A stretch of DNA of 64,000 nucleotides from Carnegiea gigantea (Eukaryota; Streptophyta; Magnoliopsida; Caryophyllales; Cactaceae). The stretch lies in assembly GCA_029747015.1 (NCBI GenBank), contig JAKOGI010000524.1, positions 186,001 through 250,000 on the forward strand, read 5' to 3'. The notes under the pieces are model-generated. The model was given only the letters and a program-made list of their open reading frames with translations, ran no database searches and was not told where the DNA came from. The translations under genes and the position numbers were made by a program. This document shows positions 38,640-51,500 of the stretch, piece by piece. The first letter of the stretch is position 1; each line of letters opens with the position of its first letter.

Positions 38640-39027
38640 GAGGATATTTATTTCAACGGTAATATTTATTAGTTATGCTAAAAAAAAATAATAAGATTTA
38701 GTTATAAGTAATAGGAGTAGAGTACAAAAGAATGGAGCAACCATGGTTCACCAAATTTATCCAATTTTAAACACTCAGACAAACATATTTTAATTCTCAA
38801 ATTTCTAATACTCAAACAAGTAGTAGAAAACATGTTTAATTCTCAGCCCCAAATGATCAAACAATCTTCCCCAACAAAATGCGCCGCCCCCCCACCCCCA
38901 AAAAAAAAAAGAAAGGAGAAGTTGGCTGCCTGCTTTGCTGTCAGCAATGAGAGCAGGTGAAGCAAAATTTTATGCACCTGAAGTCAGAATCAGCCATTTC
39001 CCATTGAGCTAATTACACTAGAAATCA
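38640..39027. repeat. Diverged dispersed copy of the 233-bp unit plus its right flank
   Basis: This begins 'aggatatttatttcaacgg' and can be aligned through the whole unit and on into the sequence right of 38156 ('gaagttggttgtcggtaatgacag' versus 'gaagttggctgcctgctttg...'). The original mobile or duplicated unit was therefore about 380-390 bp. The copies differ by many substitutions and by small indels. Confidence 0.8.
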
Positions 39028-39052
39028 CCCCCCGGGGGGGGGGGGGGGGGGG
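39028..39052. repeat. C6-G19 tract upstream of the lipid kinase
   Basis: A C run joins a long G run about 130 bp before the ATG at 39185, probably near the transcription start. The strand asymmetry could form a hairpin or a G-quadruplex. Confidence 0.85.
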
Positions 39053-39184
39053 ACGCCCTTTTGCTTAAGCTAAGCATTTCGCATAATTCTCTCTCTAATC
39101 TCTACCCATCATTATCTGACTACAGAGAGAGAAAGAGGGTAGAGCCGCCAAAGTCGGAGAGTACCCAGAAAACCAGGCACAATA

Positions 39185-42100
39185 ATGGTAGTAATAGTAT
39201 ATGGAGGGGCAGCTGCGATTTCATTTAGGATGGGGCTTGTCACTTGCCACCACCATCAGCTGCCTACCCCTTATCCTTCTCCAATGGCCGCTCCTGATTT
39301 CTCTCTCTCCTCTGCCCACCTCCCTTCTCTCCCTTCTGATCTCGTCTTCGTCGTCAATCCCAAAGGTCTCCCCTTTTTCTCTCTCTTATTGATGTGTGTA
39401 TGTCACCGCTTCATCTGGGTGTGTTTTTTGTGTTGGAAAATAAGTGGGTTTTGTGTGGAACTGGATTTGGGTACAGGGGCAAATGGGAAAACTGGCAAGG
39501 AATGGAAGAAGCTTTTGCCGTATTTGAGGTCTCGCCTTTCCACTGATTGTAATGTGAGTCCTATTGCTTTTTTTCTTTGGGAAATTTCGTTTCATGGTCT
39601 TGTCCGTTGATGAAAAAAGGTGATTAATCTGTGAATTTTAGTCAGCTTGGATTTCTGGGAATGTTTTCCTTTTTTCCCCCAATCATGGCTTTCAACTTAT
39701 TGATATGGGCTGCAATCTCTTTTCTTGATCTTAAATTTTGAAGTTTTGATTCTTTGATTTGGCGGATATTTTTGTTTGCAATTGATGAAGAAGTTGATAT
39801 TTTTGAATCGATGCATTGATCATTCTATTGTTGTGTATGGCATTAAACTGGGTTATCTTCCCGCTCATATTATGCTATTTTCTGTCTTTTTTTTTTAATA
39901 TTATGAGAATTGATCATTAGCTGTGATGTGGGATTATCTGGGTTATGGCATCTTTTCCTGTGATGTCCACTGTTGTGACTAAAGTATCTATATCCATAAT
40001 GGCTAGATATGCGAGTCTTTTACATCCGGTCCTGGCCATGCAGCCGATATAACAAGGGAGGTATAGTAATGTCTTTGAATTTTTTCGTCTTTTGGTTCGC
40101 AGGGGGCTGTATCATTCATGATTGATTTATCTACTGATCTTCTCTTTAATAGGCTATTAGAGAAGGCGCTAGTGCTGTAGTTGCTGTTGGAGGTGATGGA
40201 ACCCTTCATGAGGTGTGTGTGCTTTAGCTTTGTTGGACAATTCCTAACAGTGTGGCAATTCCGTCATTCCTCAACTCCAATATCTTTTGTTTATATTAGT
40301 CATATAACGAGCTTCATGCTTTGATCATGTCTGTCTTGTTGCACATGTTGTAATTTGTGCTTGGCTGTAGGATTTGTGATTTGCTTGATAAGTACACAGT
40401 CGATGGTTCAAAAATTAGACATCCAACTCTTTGTGTTTAAGCTTGTAATGTTTGACTTTGACCTCTCTGTTCAAATTATGGGGAATAGTTTACAGTCTTG
40501 TGACTTTATCAGGCAATATTTGAACAAACGTTATGGTCTATTGCGCCTTGGTAATGGTGGAAATTTCATAAAATTCTTGATTACGTAGTCTTTTGATCCT
40601 TCCTGAAGAAGCAGGATCTGGTTGTTATTTTTTTTCCCTCATCTGTCTAGATGTGAACCTCATATTTATATGGGCCTTTTTTTTCGTTTTGGGGGGGGGG
40701 GGGGGGAGGTTACGGAAGAATATTTGGTACTAGGCTTAGCTTTCTTAGTCATTCTTAGCATTGTGCAAATGGAATTTGCTCTGGTCTGGCTGTGGATTAT
40801 GGATTAGTAGTTTCTATATTGCTGACATCTTAAGAGGTTTTGGCTTCCGGTAGGTTGTTAATGGCTTCTTTTCAGATGGGAAACCTGTGTTCAAGCATGG
40901 TGAAAGGTCTGCCACAACTGCGCTTGGTGTAAGGGATTGCTGAATTCAAGCTAGTTTCCAGCTAAAATGATTTCTTACGTTTTCTCTTTGCTGCAAATTT
41001 CAGTTAATCTGCTTTCTTGTGAATTTTTCATCTCAAGATTGATTCACATCCTGTTCTTTCTGCAGTTAATTCCGTTGGGTACTGGTTCTGATTTTGCCCG
41101 AACATTTGGCTGGTTGGTCATTTTGTTCTGATCCTTTTCTTGTGCTTTTGTTGCGCTTGCTTTGGCAAATGATAAAATAAATTCTAATTGTCTATTTCAG
41201 GAAAAATGACCCATATGCTGCTGTAGATCGCATAGCTAAAGGTGAGTGAACAGGGTACTAATTTTAAGCATGTTATTTGTTCTTTATGCCATAAAAATTT
41301 GTATCACATACACACACTTGCTATACTTGCTAATAAAGGTGCTTTAAAGGGATGCGATCGCGTGTGGATGTTGGTGTAATAACCGCTGAAGATGAAGAAC
41401 CTCATTACTTCATAAATGTCGCTGACATTCATTTGTAAGTTTGTCATTCATGCAATTGAAAAGAAATAGATTTCTTTACTGTTGACAACTTCTCCTTCTT
41501 TCCCGGGGGGTGGTAAGATAGCAACCGGGGGGCCCATGTCTCATGCGGACTCATTATTGGTGAAAGACATTGCAGAAAGGAAGGGGGGTTAAAGGGGAGA
41601 GGAACTCTTTTGTGCCTCTACAGGGCTTTGAACCCACACCCCATTGGGAGAAGGTGGGCTAAGCCCTCTAAAACAACCCTTTTGGTGTTTAGTGTCAATA
41701 TCATCCTCAGCGCAGTTGTTCATGAATCATTTTTTGGTCTGGGATTCTGCAGGAGTGCCAAGGCAGGTTACAGTGCTTCCAGATATAAGAAGTTTGGAAA
41801 TTTATGTTACGTTATTGGGGCTTTGCAAGCTTTCATGGGGCACAAGAATGTAGATCTCAGGATTAAGGTGAGTTTAAAATATTGGAACATCTTATTATTT
41901 TATTCCTCTTACCAAGGAATTGAATATTTGGGCCTTGCTGAAGAGCTGCTGCACGACAATCAATTCGAGGCAGAAAGCCCATCAGAGAACACGTATCTGA
42001 AGAGCTTCCTTTGTAAGTCACAGAACATGTTACTGTGAACTGTGAAGCCACCATCCTGCCTCCGGGGAGGAGGATTGTGAATTGATTGAAGGGAAGAAAA

Positions 42101-44237
42101 AGAAAACAAGTCATCCTTAGATACAAGTATGCAATGCTTAATCTAACTCAAAACACTGAGAATAAAGGACACAACACTTAACTGTACACCAAGATATTTA
42201 AAACCCTTCCTTATTATATGTTGTTGTATCTTATTCGTAAAGCCTCTTTTAATCATGAAGGAAAAGGTGTTGATGCATAATCACTCATCATTAGCATCAA
42301 GTAACTGATTCCTGGCTAGTTCAGATCCAGTTACTTAGTTGACTTTCAAGGGCCAAGCATTCAACCTTGATAGATATGTGGAGCCCAGTAGAAGTATACA
42401 TCAAATCAACTTCAACTCATTTTTTCCTTTAAAAATATTTTGTTAAATTTTTTTTGGCAGGCAAAGTCGATGTACTGCACAAAAGCAACTTTTACCTATT
42501 TATTGCTTTAAAATATTTTATCAAATTTATGTGGCCGAGAATCAAAGAAATTGGATTCATTAGCTACTTGATGTATTTGTATGGATTATATGCTAGCCGT
42601 GAGATTTTATGTGGCAGCTGATTCTGTTGGCTACCAAACCTAACTTTCCCATCACCAGCTTAGCAAATGGACTTCGAATTAGGAAGTACGTGATCATGTG
42701 AGATTATTTGCCTTTTCTGTTAGAGCAATTCCTCAATTGAAACGAATTATCAAGTTATGTGGTCGCTGGGTGGCTGTGTGGCATGTTTATGGTGTTGGTT
42801 GCTCTTTGCTCCCTCTTGTTGTGTATTATTCAAATTAAGACAGGTGAAAAGTGTAGTTTTTGGACAACACTCTCAATCTATCAAATGGTAGGGTTACAAG
42901 CCCGAATGGTGGGTATATATGGAGTCATCAATTGCTCAATACAATAGTGTCGATGTTGAAGTTCACAGCCATGGCAAATGATTAGCCTTACGTTCTTATT
43001 CACTCTGCTCCTCCTACCTCTCCATTCCTTATCCTTTCTCAATTTCATACACTTCTTACCAGAATGCGAGGTCATGTTACTATAATGTTATTTGTCTTTT
43101 TGAAGTGTAGATTGATGATGGTGAATGGAAGACATGCCCTCAGGTAACAGCCCTTTGCGTTGGCAATGCTAAATACTTTGGCGGTGGCATGAAGATCACC
43201 CCGAATGCTGATCCCTCTAGTGAAACTTTTGAGGTAGAGTAACTTCAAGATTTTCTAATCTCCAATGCCATAAGACACTCCCTCCTCCCCCGTCCCCCAC
43301 CCCCACAAAAAAAGGGGGGGGGGGGGAGATGTTGGCATTTGACATCCATGTGAACGTACAAGCATTGTGGTGCTTTCATGTCCCTCCCTAAGTATTAGCA
43401 TTTTTTAAAATCTCAATGTCTAATGTACGCCTTATTATTGTATTGGAGAACTGCAAAAAATTGGGTTCACCCATCGGGGTTATAGTTATAATGACATGTG
43501 AATGAACATTGAACAGGATAAGAAAATATCCTGGTATCGTTATCCTTATCAAAGAGGAAAACATCTGGGCATCTGGGAAATTATTACATGCTAGACTTGG
43601 AAATTATTACATTCTAGACAGTACTTCACAATACTGTATTATGCAGGTTGTGATTCTTCAAGATTTCAAGTGGTACGACTTTATCTTGAAACTGCACAAG
43701 CTGTATAATGGGACACATCTGTCTGTGAGAAATGTAACGTCAATTAGGTGAGTTCTCAAGTCAATGTCAGAGGTGCTCAATCGATGCCTATTAGTTGCTT
43801 TGCTATCCACTCAGCTTTACTGTAGGATTTAAGGATAGGTGTGTCTTGAAATTTGCAAAAGGATCAGCTGTTACCTTCCATCTGTGCTGCTTAGGACATT
43901 TTTTAGCAAAACGATGAGCTGTTGCCTGTCACTACTTGTTTTCAGTTTCCTAATTGACTAATGGATTTCAGGCCTTTCATCTATACTTGGTTGAACCTGA
44001 TCTTGATTATAGTTGCTGTGTCATTGTGTGTCTATTTATTGTAGAAATCCTAGTTCCATTCTGAAAATAAAATAAAGTGCTTTCAAGCTGATCATCCATT
44101 GTTGCAGCGCACGGTCCATAGAAGTCAAGGAAATCCATAATACTGGCAGCATTTACATCCAATCAGATGGAGAACATTTAGGTTTTCTCCCCAGAAAACT
44201 GTCCATCTTACCTGGCGCTATTGAGATGCTAACATGA
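39185..44237 (+). CDS. LCBK2: Sphingoid long-chain base kinase 2-like (diacylglycerol-kinase catalytic domain)
   Basis: This gene phosphorylates sphingoid bases or a related lipid using ATP, judged by close match to Arabidopsis At2g46090 (annotated as LCBK2, mitochondrial). Exons: 39185-39365, 39477-39553, 40007-40060, 40153-40212, 40854-40928, 41066-41112, 41201-41241, 41350-41434, 41753-41867, 43111-43233, 43647-43747, 44108-44237, giving 362 residues. Residues 55-61 are FVVNPKG, the start of the DAGK fold. GGDGT lies at 117-121 within [18 protein letters not shown], and [10 protein letters not shown] at 152-161; these are the nucleotide-binding motifs. Later blocks [37 protein letters not shown] and the end [22 protein letters not shown] are family hallmarks. 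The first ~50 residues are poorly conserved and may be an organelle-targeting peptide. ATGs at codons 16 and 34 are alternatives. Exon 10 contains a donor-like CAG|GTAACA at 43143 that is read through in the model. Confidence 0.92.
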
Positions 44238-45577
44238 GATCCCTCCAAAGGTCGGGACCTTTAGATACTGATTCACATTGTACAGTTTTATGGGTTGGCT
44301 TGCCGTCGATCAGATATCGTTCTTGAGCTGTTGAGAAGGTGACCAGATAGAGGCGCAGAAGGATTAGAGACAAATTTGCTGGGAATTTGTTAGCATAAAT
44401 GAATTTTGGAAGAGTTTCAAATGCCCAGTTTACAGAGCCTGAGGACAATGTAGTTTCCTTGAGATTGTAGAACTTCTAGTAATAAATTTGTAACACCAAA
44501 TCAATTTTTCATCTTGTTTGTTCATTTTCCATGCAGGGTTTGGATCGCTGTACTTAAATAATTGTACTTAAATTTAACCATTTCCATGCAAGACACTCCA
44601 TCTACTATGACAAGCTAACGAATTTGTTTGAATAACTTGTGGTAAAGTTTACAATCTTTGAGGTATCATTGGACTTGAGACTTGGGTTATTCTTGAATGC
44701 GACTGGAATTGATTTTTCAAGAACAATATGCATCAATAGTAGCTGCCCAGATCCTAAAGAGTCATCAGCAATCAAACCCCGTCCAAACTTTTACTGTGGA
44801 GGCCCAGGATTGGTGTGTTGGGAAATTTAGGTTTTCTTCCCATAGGCTTATCTATCTTAGTCGATACTTTTGAGATTGAGATGCTAACATGAGACTCCTA
44901 ACAAGCCAAAATTGCAAGGAAACCCCGTAACGAATGGACAAATCAAGTTTTTTTAAATTGGTTTTTTTCCCAAGATATTCATGGGGCTCTGGGCGTGATC
45001 GAGGCAAGGTGTTATATTTATAATTTAGAGGAGCCAATTTTTAGAATGTATAAGGTGGATGGGCTATTAGGGGATGCATTTGTGGGTGCTAATCGTGTGA
45101 AGAAAGGATGAAGATAGCAGGAGATCATTCATCAGTTATCTGTATTGTGTTAGGTTAATTAGCTGATGTTTGACTTTATTGGTTGTTTTACCTAATCAAA
45201 CTCTGTTATAAGTTCGATATTATACCAATCTGATTGGTATTTGAAAGTTTTGGCTTTCTTTTTTTTTTGATATTTTGTTGCCGAAGGTAGATTATAAGCA
45301 AATATGGTTTAATAAGTAATAATATACAAATTAAGCAAAATCTGAGGACATTTTCATTTTCAAGTGGCGTTCGCCTACTCTCTCTCTCCCCCCATTAGAG
45401 CTTGAAAGTGTATGGTTCGACCCACCCGATTCATTTCTAACCCGATTCGGTTCACAAACTCGAAACTTCTGCAGTTACATACATATACTTACTCTCCATT
45501 TTTCATTCGGGTTCTTCAGCATCTTATCTCTCTCCAAAAAAAAAACCAGGGAGTAGTAAACCTCGCGTCATTCTGCC
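44238..45577. other. LCBK2 3' flank and STE24 promoter
   Basis: This stretch holds the LCBK2 3' UTR, the decayed exon copy, AT-rich spacer and, from about 45378, a CT-rich leader typical of plant transcription starts just before the STE24 ATG. No other gene is seen. Confidence 0.5.
44815..44905 (+). pseudogene. Decayed duplicate of the last LCBK2 exon
   Basis: About 580 bp after the true stop codon the text again reads 'aaatttaggttttcttccc...ctatctta...gagatgctaacatgagac'. It parallels 'catttaggttttctcccc...ccatctta...gagatgctaacatgagat' of exon 12, including the stop codon. The similarity is around 70% by eye with a few indels. The frame is broken and no splice acceptor is conserved, so it is a relic of a partial tandem duplication. 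Confidence 0.75.
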
Positions 45578-48500
45578 ATGGCGTTTCCTTATCTTGAAGC
45601 CGTAGTTGGTACCCTCTCTCTCTTTCTCTTTCCTAAATATCTTTGTTTTCGATTTCACTGCGTATTATACTTAAGACTTATTTTCGGATCCTTGACTATC
45701 AGTAATTTAGCGACTGGTGTTTTTTTTTTTTTTTTGGGGGGGGGGGGGTAGCGTTGTTTCTGTTCATCGTGAAACTCATCGAATATTGTCAACTCCATTG
45801 GGTTTTGGGTGTACGTAGTTGATGCCTTTGTTTTTAATATTTGAATTGATCCTCATTTTGATGTAGTTGCGTGATGCTTGATTTTTGTGCATTAGGGTTT
45901 TGTTTTGACGGAGCTCCTTTTTGCAGTTCGAATATGGATTTCTGAGAAATGGCTTTTTTTCTTTTCTTGGGATGCTTGATGTTGATTGAATTTGATTTAG
46001 GGTATGGAAAGTGAGAATACGTGAGTTGGTATTGAAGTGTTGGAGCTTGTGTTGATGTTGGGCAGATACTTTAGGAAGAAGGTAGAATGTCATGATTTTT
46101 GTTTCTGCATGCGTTATAGAAAATTAGTTAAGATGGTTCAGATGCTTATAATGTAAACTATTCTAAGAATTATTGAAGGATGGGGAGGAAATGGTATTTG
46201 AGCTTAGAGAGACTGGAAACAGATGGAAGACTGCATGCCGCATGACATTTGAGCTGTCTTAGGTGCATCATGTTGGTATTCCTGGTGAATTGATAGCATT
46301 TATATTGATTTGCAGAGGGGAAATGGTAACGATTTTGATTTTGGCCCCCGATATGTGGGGGGAGGTAGTTCATTTGCGAGATGATGCATGGTTGAAATGG
46401 TTCAGATGCTTTTAATCTTGAATATGCAAAGAAGTAATGATTATTCAAGTGTTCAGAGAGAATGATTTATTTGACATTAGAGAAATTTGCAGTAGATGGC
46501 AGACTTCAGGCAATATGATATCCCAACTGTTTTAGATCTTCAAAATCTAAAAGGGAATGAACAATGTGGTTGGATGTAGACCTAAATGCCTCGTTTTGAA
46601 GTATTCTTGCAACTTAATGGGTCTCATTTTCTTGGACTGGAGTTTCAGCCAGATCCACCTCGCTGTTTTATTGCAATTCTTGAACGGAAAACCCATAACA
46701 GGATGCTTTATTTAAATTGGCATATGATGTTGAGTATATTTCAGCTTATCCTTATTCCTGACTCAGAATACCTTGAGCAAGGAGTGCACCAATTGTCTTG
46801 TAGCCGAAGGGAGACTCTTCACTGTCATGATAAGGACAATGAATCTGTTAGTATCTGATAATGGTGGCGCTAAGGGGCTGATACATTTGATGAAATAGAT
46901 GGCATTTCTGTTGACTGAAAAGTCTTAAAGATGAGACACTAGAGCTTACTGTTAAAATTGACTCACAATGGAGTATTTGTAAATGTTAGAGAATTCGAGC
47001 CTGGAAAGTACTGTGGTAAAGGGAAAGGAAGAATTATCTTATTTGATTCAATGTGAAAAAGAGGGCTGGATCACCCACATGAAAGAATGTTGGTGAGTTT
47101 ATGTATGGACATTGACTTGCTGAAAGATGTTGCTCATCATGCATCAGATAAAAAGAAATAGCTCGGCTTAAGAGTTAAGCCCCACAGTGTCACTCACCAA
47201 TATGAAGTCTGGTTTTTAATGTTCCTTCAGGGGGAAAAGGAATTAAAAAATAGAAAATACTCTAGAGTGTCCGCGTAAAGAGGAGTTAAATATTCTATAG
47301 TAATGGTGCCTTAAATTTGCACTCTTAGCAGATCAGCAACCCCTGAAGCCTCGGAAGACCTTGTTAACAGGCTCTGGGGCAACTTGAAACTGGGTTAGCA
47401 ATGTTGGTGATGTCAGAAGGGTGTTATTTCCTTGCAGAGTAACGTTATACTTCTCTGCATTCAAACACAATTTACTTTTGATGATTTAGTTTTATTGTTT
47501 ATTAGTCTTCTGTTTTGTCTTGTAGTTCATCAATTCCATGGTGATGCTATTTTGCTACAGTGGACTCACTTGTATTTCCTTGATACTCTTTGTTACTTAG
47601 GCTTTATGATACTGATGTACCTTTTCGAGACCTACCTGGATGTACGCCAATATGCTGCCCACAAGTTACTCACACTTCCTAAACCTTTGGTGGGAGTAAT
47701 TAGCCAAGAGAAATTTGAAAAGGCTCGAGCATACAGTATTGATAAAAGGTTTGTTCTTCTCTGGTTGTGGGTTCTAAGGTTCTTTTATTCCTCAAGTACT
47801 TGATCACACAACCCAAAGTCTTTTTTAATTCTTTAGCTAACCTTTTTTTCAGCCTGCCTGGCCTAATTATTTTTCCTTCTATGCAGTCGGTTCCATTTTG
47901 CCCATGAGTTTGTAACTATAGTGTTGGATTCTGGGATTTTATACTTTGGTATACTTCCATGGTTCTGGAAGGTGAGTGGCTGGTGCTCACATGTTTGTTT
48001 ACCCATATACCAGGTTTAAAGTGTTGTATCTCATAGACACCCCGCTGTTTTTCCTTTTTCTCCTCTTGTGAATGCAGATATCAGGACAATTCTTAGCCTA
48101 TACAGGTCTTAATGCAGAAAATGAAATATGGCATACCTTGGCCTTCTTAGCTGGTGTCATGATATGGTCCCAGGTATTTTATTTGTGCTTGCCTATACAC
48201 GCTATATTGGAATTGGTCTTCTGGTGCATACTTGGGCTTCCACCTCTTGGGATTCCCTCCTTTTATCTTTCCTTTTAATAAGGGTTCTCTGTGTGATTAT
48301 GCACTGTATGTCCTATCAACAAACAAGCTCCTTAGGGGGTATCCTAGTGGTAGGGTGCTTGGTTACCACAACAAAGACTGAGGTTCAATTCTCTCTAGGT
48401 TGTGCGCATGTGTAAATTTACCCATAAAAAGAATGTTCTATCAACCAACAATTGTTTATCTTGGAGAATTTGGAGAGCATAGCTGTAAATGAATTGTCTT

Positions 48501-51500
48501 ATTATTCCTGATGTTTATTAGAACTATAGCGTTAGGACTGGCTTAGTTACCTGGATGAACATGTGTTGTCTAGAGCAGCAGGTGGCTCTGGCCTCTGATT
48601 GTATGATTAGGTTCTGTGAATTGTCACGTCCTCAATTTAGCCCACGGAAAATAAGAACTCATGGTCATGGTTCTCTCTGTTTTTTCTTTTCCTTGTTTTT
48701 GGGTATGGTAAACAGGCTATTGGTCTAGCCTAGGTAGGGGTATTGCGGACCAGGGGAGGGGGATTTCACATTTCAAGCTAGAGCTTTTAGTGCCGAGCAA
48801 TTTCCTCAGCACATGAAGTATTGCTCCTCCTTTGACTTGAAGTCGAACCTGGAGATTAGGGCATAACACCAAGAGCCTCCTTGTAATATAACTATTGTTT
48901 CAAAGGAACTTTGGTTACCCTCATGGTTTGCTTGGTAGTAACAGAGATAGGTTTCTTTTGGCTCCTTTGCAGTGGAGTGAGAATGGTATGTATTTACTCC
49001 TTCTCTGTGGGACTAGTATTGGTCAGGGTATATGAGTTTTGGACCTTGTTTTCAGCTCTTCTTGGTTCCTTTTGAGGTTTAAGCTCTTCTTATGAGGGAA
49101 GAAATGGAGATGAAATCAAAGCATTCTCCAATAAGATATATTTTGGAGAGACTATTTTTGGATTAGCGTATGCCGTCAAGACTATGTTTTTGTCCTGGAA
49201 AACTTGCATTTAATCTAAAGCTTATAAGTTAGAGAACATTCTGATGCAGATCACTGACTTGCCATTTTCTCTATACTCAACGTTTGTGATTGAAGCTCGC
49301 CATCGGTTTAATAAGGTACACTTTCCTCACGTATTTTTAGTTTAAGAAAATTTTCAACTACAAACAGAAGCCTGAAGATAACTGGTCTTTGATCTTGTTC
49401 TATCCTTTTCCTGTTGTTATGTATTGTGAGTATCTATTGAGTATTCTTACTCCTTGATGCAGCAAACTATATGGTTATTCTTTAAAGATATGTTGAAGAG
49501 TATTATTCTTGCAATTTTGATTGGACCTCCCATTGTTGCTGCAATCATTGTCATTGTACAGGTAATTGCAGCATTTTGCTTATAATGTTTATGCCTGGTG
49601 TTCAGTTGGCTTTCTATAAAACTTTTCACTTCAATTTTGCGGAAGTGGAAGGAGGTTTGCTAGTATGCTTAAGCAATTTGGTGCTCAACAACCTGAAGTT
49701 CTATAAGACAGATGCTGACTTTATTTCAATGCATTATTTCAGAAAGGAGGTCCATACTTGGCCATCTACCTCTGGGGATTTATGTTTGTCCTGTCTATTG
49801 TGATGATGACCATTTACCCCGTTCTTATTGCTCCACTTTTTAACAAGTTCACCCCGGTATGTATGTAATCTATACAGTATCGAAATACTTTTTACTCATT
49901 TAACTAATTCTACTGAGCCTGAATTGAGTGGTCAAATTCTCACTGTTACGAGTGGTGTGAAACAGCTTCCTGAAGGAGAGCTAAGGAAGAAAATAGAGAA
50001 CCTTGCTTCTTTGCTGAAGTTTCCCCTAAAAAAGTTATTTGTGGTCGACGGATCTACAAGGTCAAGCCATAGCAATGTGAGTCATGAGCTTTTGTGTGAA
50101 TATGATGTCTCTTTTTTGCATGTGCCATAAACATTAACAGGTTTCAATTTTTATTACTGGCATTTTGTGTTGCCATGTCACTAAGTGTTATAAGGCTAGA
50201 CTTGACGGTTTTGTCAGATATATTGAATTAGTGCGTCATATTGTGCCCTCAAGTTGATGGTTGTGTTGCAAACTTGCAATTGCTACCTTGACAGGCTAAT
50301 GTAAATAATACAGGACTATTAGCAAATGGGAGTACTTAATGAAAAAAATATATTGTCGTGCATGATATATCCCATTAAAATAGTTCCATCATAATGTCTC
50401 TTTATTGCTCACGATTTGCAGGCCTACATGTATGGTTTCTTCAAGAACAAGCGTATAGTCCTTTATGATACACTGCTTCAGCAGGTGGGTTCAGAACAGC
50501 ATCTATTTGTTCCTGTTAATTTCTAGTATTTGTGGTAATTATGCTTCGCCTACCCCATGGCCTTATGTATGCTTATCATTCTTCTATTGTCTTTTTTTGG
50601 GGGGGGGGGATATCATGGAGGAATTCTTGTCATTAATGAAGTTTTAGCTTGTTTGCTGAACTAATTAAATACGTAAATGCTAAATAAAGGGTGTCGAAAC
50701 AAGGAAATGAGTGACTCTCAGTGGACTGAGCTGGGAGAGGTAATGATATTGAGTTAAAGATTGGATGTCCAGAATCAGCTTTAGTCTAGATTTTGCTTTT
50801 GGTATAGGGGATCTCTTTTGGGATTTTATTTAAAAGGGTTTTACCTTTGGTGTGATCTGTTCTGTTTTGGTCGTTCCCTGTATGCTTGTGGTCAGTTCTT
50901 GTAATGAATTGCTTTCTCCTCCGTCTTGGCTACTACCTGTCTCTGATGGTTTGTTTATTATGGATGTTAATAAGTTGGATCTTAGGCCAGCAGCCATGAT
51001 TTTGTGCATCAGTGTTTCTGTGATCTTCCGTGGGGCAGTCGTCTCATGTCTTTGTATATTAGACTGTGGTGGAATGCATTCATTTTCAAGCTTCCTGGTC
51101 CTTTGCCCATATTCAAGGGATTTGTGCTTGCATTAGGTTTTCCTGATCAAACTTCTTAGTTTTGGACACCAGTTAATATATGTTAATTTCTAGTATTTGT
51201 GTTAATTATGCATCTCCTTACCCATGGCCTTATTTATGCTTATCATTCTTCTATTGTCTAGGGGGAGGGGGGATATCATGGAGGAATTCTTGTCATTCAT
51301 GAATTTTTAGCTTGTTTGCTGAACTAATTTAATACGTAAACACTAAATAAAGGGTGTGGAAACAAGGAAATGAGCGACTCAGTGGACTGAGCTGGGAGAG
51401 GTAATGGTATTGGATTAAAGACTGGATGTCCAGAATCAGCTTTAGTCTAGATTTTGCTTTTGGTGTAGGGGATCTCTTTTGGGATTTTATTTAGAAGGGT

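Noticed and set aside
41480..41690. GC-rich patch with tRNA-like text in LCBK2 intron 8
   Set aside because: 'gggctttgaacccacacc' resembles a B box, but no cloverleaf or A box could be drawn.
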